A stretch of DNA of 64,000 nt from Alloalcanivorax marinus (GTDB lineage Bacteria > Pseudomonadota > Gammaproteobacteria > Pseudomonadales > Alcanivoracaceae). The stretch lies in assembly GCF_016785095.1 (NCBI RefSeq), contig NZ_JAEKJB010000008.1:372001-436000 (forward strand), written 5' to 3'. The translations under genes were made by a program, and so were the position numbers. This document shows, one piece after another, positions 49,134-56,726 of this stretch (the first letter of the stretch is position 1; every line of letters starts with the position of its first letter). The notes under the pieces were generated by a model, which ran no database searches, had not been told where the DNA came from, and worked only from the letters and a program-made list of their open reading frames with translations.

Positions 49134-50549
49134 ATGAAGCGCAGTTCCCTAACGCCCCTCGGCATGCTGATGGCCCTGCTGGCCACCGGCGCCGTCCAGG
49201 CCGCCGATCTCACCGACGTGGCCAATGCGGCCTGGGATTACGATGGCACCTGGCGCGCCGATCGCAAGACCTGGGAAGCGGAGCAGGAAACCCTGGTACA
49301 GGGCCGCGCCGCCTTGCTGCCGACCCTCGACGCCTCCTACGGCAGCTACCGGAACGATCGCACCATCGAGGACGGCGACGTTGATCTCGAGTATGACAGC
49401 GAGGCCACCACCGTGACCCTGGCCCAGCCGCTGTTCCGCCTGGACGCCTTCTACGGCTACAAGGAAGCCAAGGCATTCACCTCCGTGGCCCAGGCCAATT
49501 TCTACCAGGCCCGCCAGGACTTCGTGCTGCGCACCGCCCAGGGCTACTTCGGCGTGCTGCGCGCCTGGGACACCCTGGTCTCCGCCCAGGCCGAGGAGAA
49601 GGCCATCGGCCGCCAGCTGGAACAGACCCAGGAACGCTTCGACGTGGGCCTGGTGCCCAGCACCGACGTGGAAGAAGCCCAGGCCGCCTATGACCTGACC
49701 CGGGTGAACCTGATCGTCGCCCGCCAGGAATTCGAGATCGCCCGGGACCAGCTCGAGACCCTCACCGGCCGTCAGTGGGAAACCCTGGCGGAACTGCGCG
49801 AGGAGCTGCCCATGGCCGGGCCGGAGCCGGCGGTCATGACCGATTGGATCGACAAGGCCGCTTACCAGAACCCGCAGATCCTGGCCGCCCAGTACAACGC
49901 CAAGGCCGCCGGCTTCACCGCCGACCGCCAGTTCGGCGCCATGATGCCCCAGGTGCAACTGGTGGGCAGCTACACCCACAACCACACCGACCCGGACGAC
50001 GATTCCGGCGCCGCCGTGGGCAGTGGCAGCACCGGTATCACGCCGGACAACCACGGCACCCAGGTGGGTATCGAAGTGAGCATGCCGCTGTTCCGCGGCG
50101 GCGGCCTGAACAGCCAGCGCAAGCAGGCCGCGTTGCAAGCGGACGCCGCCCAGCAGCAATACGAGCAGGCGATCCGCGACATCAGCCAGCAGGCGCGCAC
50201 CTCCTACCGCACCGTGGAAGCGGACGCCCTGCGCGTGCAGGCCCGCAAGCAGGCGATCCGTTCCGCCCGCTCCGCCCTGGAAGCCACCCAGTCCGGCTAT
50301 GAGGTGGGCACCCGCAACGTGGTCGACGTGCTCAACGCCCAACAGGCCCTGTACGCCGCCCAGCGCGACTACGCCAATGCCCGCTACGACTACATCCTGG
50401 ATACCCTGACGCTGAAGTCCGCCGCCGGCGAACTGGACGTGGAGGATCTGGTGGCGGTGAACGAGTGGCTGTCCGGCCAGGAGACCCTGGATCTTTACAA
50501 CCCGGACCTGGAAGGCCAGAGCGAAGCGCAAATGTTCAGCCCGCGCTGA
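49134..50549 (+). CDS. tolC: TolC family outer-membrane efflux channel
   Basis: 471-residue exported protein. A signal peptide (1-24, ending VQAA) precedes two homologous OEP halves rich in Gln/Ala coiled-coil helices. QERFDVGLVPSTDVEEAQAAYD lies in the first half and SGYEVGTRNVVDVLNAQQALY in the second, both classical TolC turns. It would form the trimeric exit duct for type I secretion and RND pumps. No pump genes are adjacent. The position after thiC is as in Pseudomonas. Its last 55 bp overlap waaA on the opposite strand. Confidence 0.95.
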   Translation: MKRSSLTPLGMLMALLATGAVQAADLTDVANAAWDYDGTWRADRKTWEAEQETLVQGRAALLPTLDASYGSYRNDRTIEDGDVDLEYDSEATTVTLAQPLFRLDAFYGYKEAKAFTSVAQANFYQARQDFVLRTAQGYFGVLRAWDTLVSAQAEEKAIGRQLEQTQERFDVGLVPSTDVEEAQAAYDLTRVNLIVARQEFEIARDQLETLTGRQWETLAELREELPMAGPEPAVMTDWIDKAAYQNPQILAAQYNAKAAGFTADRQFGAMMPQVQLVGSYTHNHTDPDDDSGAAVGSGSTGITPDNHGTQVGIEVSMPLFRGGGLNSQRKQAALQADAAQQQYEQAIRDISQQARTSYRTVEADALRVQARKQAIRSARSALEATQSGYEVGTRNVVDVLNAQQALYAAQRDYANARYDYILDTLTLKSAAGELDVEDLVAVNEWLSGQETLDLYNPDLEGQSEAQMFSPR

Positions 50550-51772
50550 AGCGCGCCCCGATTGGCGGCCACCACCCCGGCCGCCGCTTCCCCCCGACGC
50601 CGGCGCTCGCCGGCGTCGTCGTGAAGGGCGGCCAGCGTCGCCGCCAGTTGCTCCTCTCCCGACACCACCGAGAGCGCTCCGGCTTCGTCCAGCAGGGCGG
50701 CGATGGCGGTGAAATTGTGCAGATGGGGCCCGGTCAGCACCGGCTTGCCCCAGGCCGCCGGCTCCAGCAGGTTGTGACCACCCACCGGCACCAGGGAGCC
50801 GCCCACGAAAGCCAGATCGGCGGCGCCGAACAGCATCAGCAGCTCACCCATGGTGTCCGCCAGGTAAACCGCGACGCCGTCGTCCACCGCCTCCTGCCGG
50901 CTGCGGCGGGCGAGCCCCAGGCCGGCTCGCCGTACCAGGGCGGCGACGTCGTCGAAGCGCTCCGGATGGCGCGGCACCAGAATCAGCAGGGCGTCCGGAT
51001 GCGTGGCCCGCAAGCGCCGGTGGGAAGCCAGCACGATCTCGTCCTCGCCCGGGTGGGTGCTGGCGGCGATCCACACCGGCCGCTCGCCCCAGGGCACGCG
51101 CAACGCGGCGGCCCGTTCACGCACCGCGTCATCCAGGCCCAGGTCGAATTTGACGCTGCCGTTGACCACCAGCCGCGACCGGCTCGCGCCCAATGCCTCG
51201 AAGCGGCGGGCCTCCGCTTCGGTCTGCACCGCCAGGGTGTCGAAACGCGCCAGCATCGGCCGCACCAGGCGCGGCAGCCTGGCGTAGCCCCGGTAGCTTT
51301 TCTCCGAAAGCCGGCCGTTCATCAGCAGCAGTTTCGCCCCCCGGGCCTTGGCGGCGGCGCACAGATTCGGCCACAGCTCGGTTTCCAGGATCACCACCAG
51401 GCGGGGATCGAAAGCATCCAGGAAACGCCGGTAGGCACCGGGCAATTCCCAGGGGCAGTAAACATGGGTGACGCGCTCGCCGAACAAAGCACGCACCCGC
51501 TCCGAGCCGGTGGGGGTGGTGGTGGTCACCACCAGAGGCGTGTCCGGATGGGCCGCCAGTAACCCCTCGATAAGCGGTGCCGCCGCCAGGGTCTCGCCCA
51601 CGGACACCGCGTGCACCCAGACGCTGCCATTCAGGGTGCCGCGCCGGTAGCCCAGCGCCAGGCGCTCGCGCCAGCGTTGCCGGTAGGCGGGCGCGCGCCG
51701 GCCGCGCCACCACAGGCGCAGGAATAACAGGGGCAGGGAGAAGTACCAGAGCAGGGTGTACAGCGAGCGCAT
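50495..51772 (-). CDS. waaA: WaaA (KdtA), Kdo transferase
   Basis: 425-residue inner-membrane glycosyltransferase that adds Kdo to lipid IVA in lipopolysaccharide synthesis. It has an N-terminal membrane segment (about 5-20), the GSVWVHAVSVGETLAAAPLI motif typical of the family, a GT-B fold, and near the C-terminus FVGGSLVPVGGHNLLEPAAWGKP with the nucleotide-sugar site. The ATG at 51772 with AAGGA upstream gives exactly the usual length. The longer frame to 51814 runs into heptad element E. Confidence 0.97.
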   Translation of the reverse strand: MRSLYTLLWYFSLPLLFLRLWWRGRRAPAYRQRWRERLALGYRRGTLNGSVWVHAVSVGETLAAAPLIEGLLAAHPDTPLVVTTTTPTGSERVRALFGERVTHVYCPWELPGAYRRFLDAFDPRLVVILETELWPNLCAAAKARGAKLLLMNGRLSEKSYRGYARLPRLVRPMLARFDTLAVQTEAEARRFEALGASRSRLVVNGSVKFDLGLDDAVRERAAALRVPWGERPVWIAASTHPGEDEIVLASHRRLRATHPDALLILVPRHPERFDDVAALVRRAGLGLARRSRQEAVDDGVAVYLADTMGELLMLFGAADLAFVGGSLVPVGGHNLLEPAAWGKPVLTGPHLHNFTAIAALLDEAGALSVVSGEEQLAATLAALHDDAGERRRRGEAAAGVVAANRGALQRGLNICASLWPSRSGL

Positions 51773-51795
51773 GAAAAATCCTTGGGAGAGCACCT

Positions 51796-51862
51796 GCACG
51801 CAAACACGCAACACGCTTGCACGCGCCGCGGGCGGACGTGCAAGCGTGTTGCGTGCAAGCGT
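51796..51862. repeat. Heptad inverted repeat E (word CACGCAA), waaA/FAD oxidoreductase
   Basis: The left arm (51796-51824) has CACGC at 7- or 8-base spacing (CACGCAAA, CACGCAA, CACGCTTG, CACGC). The right arm (51836-51862) has the reverse words around GTGCAAGCGTGTTGCG. The centre is 11 nt and GC-rich. It lies between divergent start codons, 24 nt from the waaA ATG. Word and word order closely match element D. Confidence 0.88.
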
Positions 51863-51872
51863 CTTTCCCCTC

Positions 51873-51886
51873 CTATGCTAGCATAG
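51873..51886. promoter_or_regulatory. 14-bp perfect palindrome in divergent promoter region
   Basis: CTATGCTAGCATAG is a perfect palindrome, 26 bp upstream of the FAD oxidoreductase ATG and just right of heptad element E. TATGCT could act as a -10 hexamer in either direction, or the palindrome could be an operator. Confidence 0.35.
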
Positions 51887-51911
51887 CCGCGCATTGAACC
51901 GAGGTAGAGCC

Positions 51912-53132
51912 ATGACCGACAACGCCCGGGCGCCCAGCCTGACACCGGACATTCTGATCTTCGGCGGCGGCATCGCCGGCCTGTGGCTGATGCACAGCCT
52001 GCGGGCCCGCGGCTTCCAGTGCCTGCTGCTGGAAACCGGCACCCTGGGCGGCGCCCAGACCCTGGCCAGCCAGGGCATTATCCACGGCGGCCTGAAATAC
52101 GCTCTGGGCGGCGGCCTGTCCAGCGAGTCCGAGGCGATCGCCGGCATGCCGGACCGCTGGCGTGCCGCCATCGACGGCCGCGACAACGTCGACCTGAGCG
52201 GCCTGCGGGTGCTCTCCGATACCCAGAACCTGTGGTCCACCGGCTCCGTGGCCAGCCGCATGACCAGTTTCTTCGCCAGCAAGATGCTGCGCGGGCGGAT
52301 CGAAAAACTGAGCCGTGACCAGTTCCCCTCGGCCCTGGCCAACCCACGCTTCAAGGGCCGGGTTTACCGGCTCGACGATCTGGTGGTGGACACGGAAAGC
52401 CTGCTGCGGGTGCTGGTGGCGCCGGTGCGCGACCGGCTGCTGTGCTTCGAACCGGGCCGGGACCAGCTGGAATGGAGCGATGACGGCCTGCGCGCGGTAT
52501 CCATCAACGGCGTGCGCATCGAGCCGCGCCTCACCGTGCTGGCCGCCGGCGAGGGCAACGCCGCCCTGCTCGCCGACGCCCAGAAAAGCCGGCTGTTTCC
52601 CCGCGAAGCGGCTCAGAGCCGGCCCTTGAAAATGGTACTGGTCAAGCACCGGCTGGGGCACCGGCTCTATGCGCACTGCGTGGGCGCCAGCAACAAGCCG
52701 CGCCTCACCGTCACCACCCACGAGCTGCCGGACGGTGACCTGGTCTGGTACCTGGGCGGCGAACTGGCGGAAAAAGGCGTGGAACGCAGCGACCAACAGC
52801 AGATCGCCGCCGCCCGCGCCGAGCTGGACGCCCTGTTCCCATGGCTGGATTTCAGCGACGCCCGTTTCGCCACTCTCGATGTGGCCCGCGCCGAGCCGCG
52901 CCAGCATGGCCTGGCCAAGCCGGACAACGCCTACGCCCGCCGGGACCGCGATCTGATCATCACCTGGCCCACCAAGCTGACCCTGGCCCCGGACCTGGGC
53001 GACCGGGTCGACGCCCTGGTGGCCGAGCACGGCCTGACCCCCGGCGCGCCCCTGGGCGAGTTGCCCGAGGCTCTGCCCCGGGCCCCGGTGGGCCAGCCCC
53101 AGTGGTACCGCTGCTTCGGAGAGCACGGATGA
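51912..53132 (+). CDS. FAD-dependent oxidoreductase (DAO family)
   Basis: 406-residue flavoprotein. The dinucleotide-binding motif ILIFGGGIAGLWL (GxGxxG type) lies at about 14-26, with a following acidic residue in LLLETG. The motif ASQGIIHGGLKYALGGGL resembles the glycerol-3-phosphate/D-amino-acid oxidase superfamily. A second nucleotide-contact segment is LTVLAAGEGNAALL. The substrate is unknown. The ATG at 51912 (GAGGTAGAG upstream) is preferred to a TTG at 51894. It is coupled to the aldo/keto reductase by ATGA. The same pair follows waaA in Pseudomonas. Confidence 0.82.
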   Translation: MTDNARAPSLTPDILIFGGGIAGLWLMHSLRARGFQCLLLETGTLGGAQTLASQGIIHGGLKYALGGGLSSESEAIAGMPDRWRAAIDGRDNVDLSGLRVLSDTQNLWSTGSVASRMTSFFASKMLRGRIEKLSRDQFPSALANPRFKGRVYRLDDLVVDTESLLRVLVAPVRDRLLCFEPGRDQLEWSDDGLRAVSINGVRIEPRLTVLAAGEGNAALLADAQKSRLFPREAAQSRPLKMVLVKHRLGHRLYAHCVGASNKPRLTVTTHELPDGDLVWYLGGELAEKGVERSDQQQIAAARAELDALFPWLDFSDARFATLDVARAEPRQHGLAKPDNAYARRDRDLIITWPTKLTLAPDLGDRVDALVAEHGLTPGAPLGELPEALPRAPVGQPQWYRCFGEHG

Positions 53133-53914
53133 GTTTCCTGCGCGCGCTCGGCGACACCGGCCTGACGGTGAGCGCCCTGGGCCTGGGCACGGTGAAGATC
53201 GGCCGCGACCAGGGCGTCAAATACCCCACCGCCTTCTCCATCCCGGACGACGACGCGGTGCGCCACCTGCTGGCCCGTGCCCGGGACCTGGGCATCAATC
53301 TGATCGATACCGCCCCGGCCTACGGCCGCAGCGAGGAGCGGCTCGGCGAGCTGCTTACCGACCGCCACCACTGGGTGATCGTCTCCAAGGTGGGGGAGGA
53401 ATTCGACAATGGCCAAAGCCACTTCGACTTCAGCCCGGAGCATACCCGCGCCTCGGTGGAACGCAGCCTGCGCCGGCTGGCCACCGATTATCTGGATTGC
53501 GTGCTGGTGCACTCCGACGGCAACGATCTGGAGGTGCTGCGCCAGGGCACCCTGGAAGTGCTCGACGATCTGAAACGGGAAGGGAAAATCCGCGCCACCG
53601 GCGTTTCCACCAAGACCGTGGAAGGCGGCCTGGAAACCCTGCGCCGCGCCGATCTGGCCATGGTCACCTACAACCTGGCCGAGCGCGACGAAAAGCCGGT
53701 GATCGACTACGCCGCTGAACACGGCAAGGGCATTCTGATCAAGAAGGCCTTCGCCAGCGGCCACCTGGCCGCCGACCACCCGGACCCGGTACAGGCCAGC
53801 CTGGACCTGGTGCTGGGCACGCCGGGCGTGGGCGCGGTGATCGCCGGCACCGTGAATCCGGCGCACCTGGAAGAGAACGTCGCCAAGGCCCGACGCGCCT
53901 GCGGGGAGGCATAG
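53129..53914 (+). CDS. Aldo/keto reductase family protein
   Basis: 261-residue (beta/alpha)8 barrel oxidoreductase. Catalytic residues: D and Y in NLIDTAPAYGRSEERLGELL, K in VIVSKVGEEF, and H in CVLVHSDGND. GTPGVGAVIAGTVNPAHLEENV near the end is the NADPH-binding part. The ATG at 53129 overlaps the stop of the FAD oxidoreductase by 4 bp, so the two probably act together. The substrate is unknown. Confidence 0.88.
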   Translation: MSFLRALGDTGLTVSALGLGTVKIGRDQGVKYPTAFSIPDDDAVRHLLARARDLGINLIDTAPAYGRSEERLGELLTDRHHWVIVSKVGEEFDNGQSHFDFSPEHTRASVERSLRRLATDYLDCVLVHSDGNDLEVLRQGTLEVLDDLKREGKIRATGVSTKTVEGGLETLRRADLAMVTYNLAERDEKPVIDYAAEHGKGILIKKAFASGHLAADHPDPVQASLDLVLGTPGVGAVIAGTVNPAHLEENVAKARRACGEA

Positions 53915-53918
53915 CCGC

Positions 53919-54042
53919 GCTTTGGCAGGAAATTTCGCTCCAGCCGGGGCGCGGCTCAGGGATGGCTTGAGCGATCCCGGAAGGCACCCACACAGATCCG
54001 CGTCCCGGATAGAGACCTCCCGCATCGATTTCCCGCCAAAGC
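53919..54042. repeat. MITE-like 124-bp inverted-repeat element
   Basis: The left end GCTTTGGCAGGAAATTTCG (53919-53937) and right end CGATTTCCCGCCAAAGC (54026-54042) are near-perfect reverse complements (one A/G difference and a 2-base gap). They enclose about 88 bp without a gene. It lies directly after the aldo/keto reductase stop. The structure fits a miniature inverted-repeat element. No target duplication could be confirmed by eye. Confidence 0.55.
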
Positions 54043-54051
54043 TCGATCAAC

Positions 54052-54076
54052 AAAAAAAGCCCCGCCGAAGCGGGGC
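54052..54076 (-). terminator. Terminator of the DUF6351 lipoprotein gene
   Basis: GCCCCGC (54059-54065) and GCGGGGC (54070-54076) form a stem with a CGAA loop, followed on the minus strand by seven Ts (54052-54058). It is 92 bp beyond the gene's stop. The remaining sequence between terminator and stop has no feature. Confidence 0.8.
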
Positions 54077-54167
54077 CGAGACTCGTCAAACATCACCGTT
54101 GCCGGCGTCCCGAGCCTGACGAGGACACAAGGATCGAGCTCTCCCGATCAAGCGCCTGGGCGCTATC

Positions 54168-56510
54168 TCACAAACCCTCCGGCCGGCCCTGGTCGGGCTG
54201 GCTGTAGTCGCACACGCCGTCGGGGAAGATGGCGTTGAGGCGGTTCACCTGGTCGGAAGTGGGCTGCCAGGTGCCGTAGGTGCCGTCCTCCAGGGCCACC
54301 GACACGGGCTTCAGCGCGCACTTGAACACATCGCCCTGAATCGGCGCGCCGGCGACGATCCGCGAGGTGGAATGGACCGGGAAGTGCGCGGTGCAGGCTC
54401 CGTCGTCCTGCTCATCCAGAATGCCGTTCCAGACATCGTCGCCCCGGGCGATCAGGTTGCCGTCGGTGTCGAAGCAGGTATCCACCGCCAGCTCCGGTTT
54501 GTTGCCGGCCACGCCGGCTTCCGGGTTGGCGCGCAGATTGGCCATCCAGTCGTCGATCACCTCCAGAGCCAGGGGAACCGCGCTGTAGTTTTCCTCGGGC
54601 CGCGCGTCGGTGAACCAGATCACCTGATTGTCCGCATCACCGTCATGGTCCCGCATGCGCTGGCGCACCACGAAGGACTGATGCACGTTGTGCATGTCCA
54701 GCTCGTGTTCCAGGTAGGGACGGTAATCGATGATCGGAATGCCTTCCGCCTCGCCGTGGAACACCATCCCGGACTGGTAGGCGCCGTTCATGGCTTCCAG
54801 GTCACCCTCGGTGCGCGGCGCCGGCGACGACGGGTCGCTGCCCAGGGTCATGTTGCGGCTGCTCCAGGGGTCAAAGATGGACGGATCGTTCATCACATCC
54901 TGCTCGCTGCCCAGGAACGGGAAGCCTTCCTGCACCATGTCCTTCTGGTCCTTCCAACCCCCCACCCGGGCATTCAGGTCGAGGAATTCCTCCGGGGTAA
55001 TGCGGTGCGCGTTCAATGATTCCAGGCCGTACTGCACGCCCACGTTGTCGAACAGGGTGTGCGGATAGCCGTCGCCATCGACGCCGTAGATGTTGCGCAG
55101 GTCGTCGTAGTGGCTCCAGTTCACCGTGGCCATCAGACCCGGCGGCTGCATCTGATCCTGGTTGTCGGCCTGGCCGTAGTAGGGATTCATGGTCAGGGGC
55201 GTGAGGCCGCGCCAGGATTCCACGCACTCGGTGGAACCCGGCGCGCCGCCATAACCGAGCTGCTGCTTGGCGGCGTAGAGCGGATCTTCCACGTCGTCCT
55301 CCGCGTTGAGGCCCACCAGCCAGGTACGGTTCTTGGTGGTCGCCCACTTGGGGTTGTCCTTGTCGGTGGCGTCCATGTAGTACTCAAGCAACTCGCAGTC
55401 ACCGATGTGGATGGTCTGGGTGACCATGTCCGGGTAGCTTTGCACCGGAATCGCCGCGTCGATCAAACCCGGGTGATTCTGCGCGTACACGTATTGCTGA
55501 ATGGCACCGCCGGAGGCGCCCAGCCCCACCGTGTACAGTGGCTCGCCGTATTCCTCCAGGAACCGCTCCTTGACCATCAGCGCGGTCTCGCCCCCCACTT
55601 GCATATTGTAGTGCTCGCTCATGCGGGTGCCGGTGGAGTAAATGATGGCGTAGCCCTGGCCGAGCACATCCGGCTGCAGCGCACGGCGTTTGTAATCCAT
55701 GCTGCCCTGCGTGTGACCGATGCCCACGCCACCCTGGAAGCGGAACATCAGGCGCCCGTTCCACAGGCCGGTGTCCAGGGAACCGGCTTCCTCGCCGGCC
55801 TCGGCGAGCATGGCGATGGAATAGATAAAGCGGTTGATGGTGCCGCGTTCCCAGCGCACCACGAAATCCACCTCGCGGCCGTCCGACAGGATGGTGGTGG
55901 CCATGTCCGCCGGGCGGGAACCGCCATCCGGCAGCCGTTGATACTGGCCGCCGGTGGTGCGGTACCAGTATTCGGTGTAGGGCTCGATGCCGCAGTCGCG
56001 GCTCAGCCCGATCTGCTGATTCTGGTCGTCATAGACCGGAAAGCCCTCGTTGCCATCGGTGTCCACCAGCGGCTGCTTGCCCAGCTCGGATACCGTGGTG
56101 CACACAAAGGGGTACTGATGCGGGCCGGAAAACATCGGTCCCTCCACCGGATAGTTGGTGAGGGTGAGGCGGGCCAGGGTACCGTGGTCCGGGTGCCAGA
56201 CCGTGAGTTCGTTGTCGCCCTGTTCAAGGCCACGGACCATCCCCTCGACGCCCTCGCCGCTGGCCTGGAATCCTTCGGTGTCCAGGTCCTCGCCGTTGAG
56301 GCGCAGGCGCGCCCCGGCCAGCAGGTCGGCATCACCGCGCACCGCCACCCGGGCATCACCGCCACTGACCCATTGTGGCTCGCTGGACACCACCCGCAGG
56401 CTGGCGGACGGCGCCGCCTCGGAAGAACTGGAACTGGAATCGCCGCCGCAGGCGGCAAGCAGACTGGCGACCGCCAACGCGAGCGCGCCGCCCGTTACGC
56501 GTACTGACAT
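54168..56510 (-). CDS. DUF6351-family hydrolase-like outer-membrane lipoprotein
   Basis: 780-residue exported protein. The lipoprotein signal ends in LLAAC and is followed by GGDSSSSSSE, a Ser-rich tether with Gly at +2. An Ig-like N-terminal domain (about 40-130) is followed by a large alpha/beta-hydrolase-like region with the nucleophile elbow GLGASGGA (S333) and a late DTCF-containing segment. It matches what I know of DUF6351, whose substrates are not characterised. The ATG at 56510 (AGGAGAG upstream) is preferred to 56561. It diverges from another hydrolase-like lipoprotein. Confidence 0.75.
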   Translation of the reverse strand: MSVRVTGGALALAVASLLAACGGDSSSSSSEAAPSASLRVVSSEPQWVSGGDARVAVRGDADLLAGARLRLNGEDLDTEGFQASGEGVEGMVRGLEQGDNELTVWHPDHGTLARLTLTNYPVEGPMFSGPHQYPFVCTTVSELGKQPLVDTDGNEGFPVYDDQNQQIGLSRDCGIEPYTEYWYRTTGGQYQRLPDGGSRPADMATTILSDGREVDFVVRWERGTINRFIYSIAMLAEAGEEAGSLDTGLWNGRLMFRFQGGVGIGHTQGSMDYKRRALQPDVLGQGYAIIYSTGTRMSEHYNMQVGGETALMVKERFLEEYGEPLYTVGLGASGGAIQQYVYAQNHPGLIDAAIPVQSYPDMVTQTIHIGDCELLEYYMDATDKDNPKWATTKNRTWLVGLNAEDDVEDPLYAAKQQLGYGGAPGSTECVESWRGLTPLTMNPYYGQADNQDQMQPPGLMATVNWSHYDDLRNIYGVDGDGYPHTLFDNVGVQYGLESLNAHRITPEEFLDLNARVGGWKDQKDMVQEGFPFLGSEQDVMNDPSIFDPWSSRNMTLGSDPSSPAPRTEGDLEAMNGAYQSGMVFHGEAEGIPIIDYRPYLEHELDMHNVHQSFVVRQRMRDHDGDADNQVIWFTDARPEENYSAVPLALEVIDDWMANLRANPEAGVAGNKPELAVDTCFDTDGNLIARGDDVWNGILDEQDDGACTAHFPVHSTSRIVAGAPIQGDVFKCALKPVSVALEDGTYGTWQPTSDQVNRLNAIFPDGVCDYSQPDQGRPEGL

Positions 56511-56586
56511 GATGCTCTCCTCGATATTGTTGTTATCCAGGCCATGACCCGGTGGCTTCAAGGTAGGAGCGACGGCGGCGGCATAA

Positions 56587-56658
56587 CAGATACAGTTTTC
56601 CGTAAATGGCTGACACAGTGGCGGGACTGTTGCAGTGGAATCCTGGCAACTGTATCTG
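56587..56658. promoter_or_regulatory. 11-bp dyad between divergent lipoprotein genes
   Basis: CAGATACAGTT (56587-56597) and AACTGTATCTG (56648-56658) are perfect reverse complements with 50 bp between them, in the 216-bp region shared by the two divergent lipoprotein genes. Such a split dyad could be a looping operator. The nearby MocR-type regulator is one possible ligand, but nothing here proves it. Confidence 0.4.
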
Positions 56659-56726
56659 GTTCACCCAGCGGTTGAGTGGCCCAATAATCAGCACACAACA
56701 ACAAATAAATTTCGGGAGACCCAACC

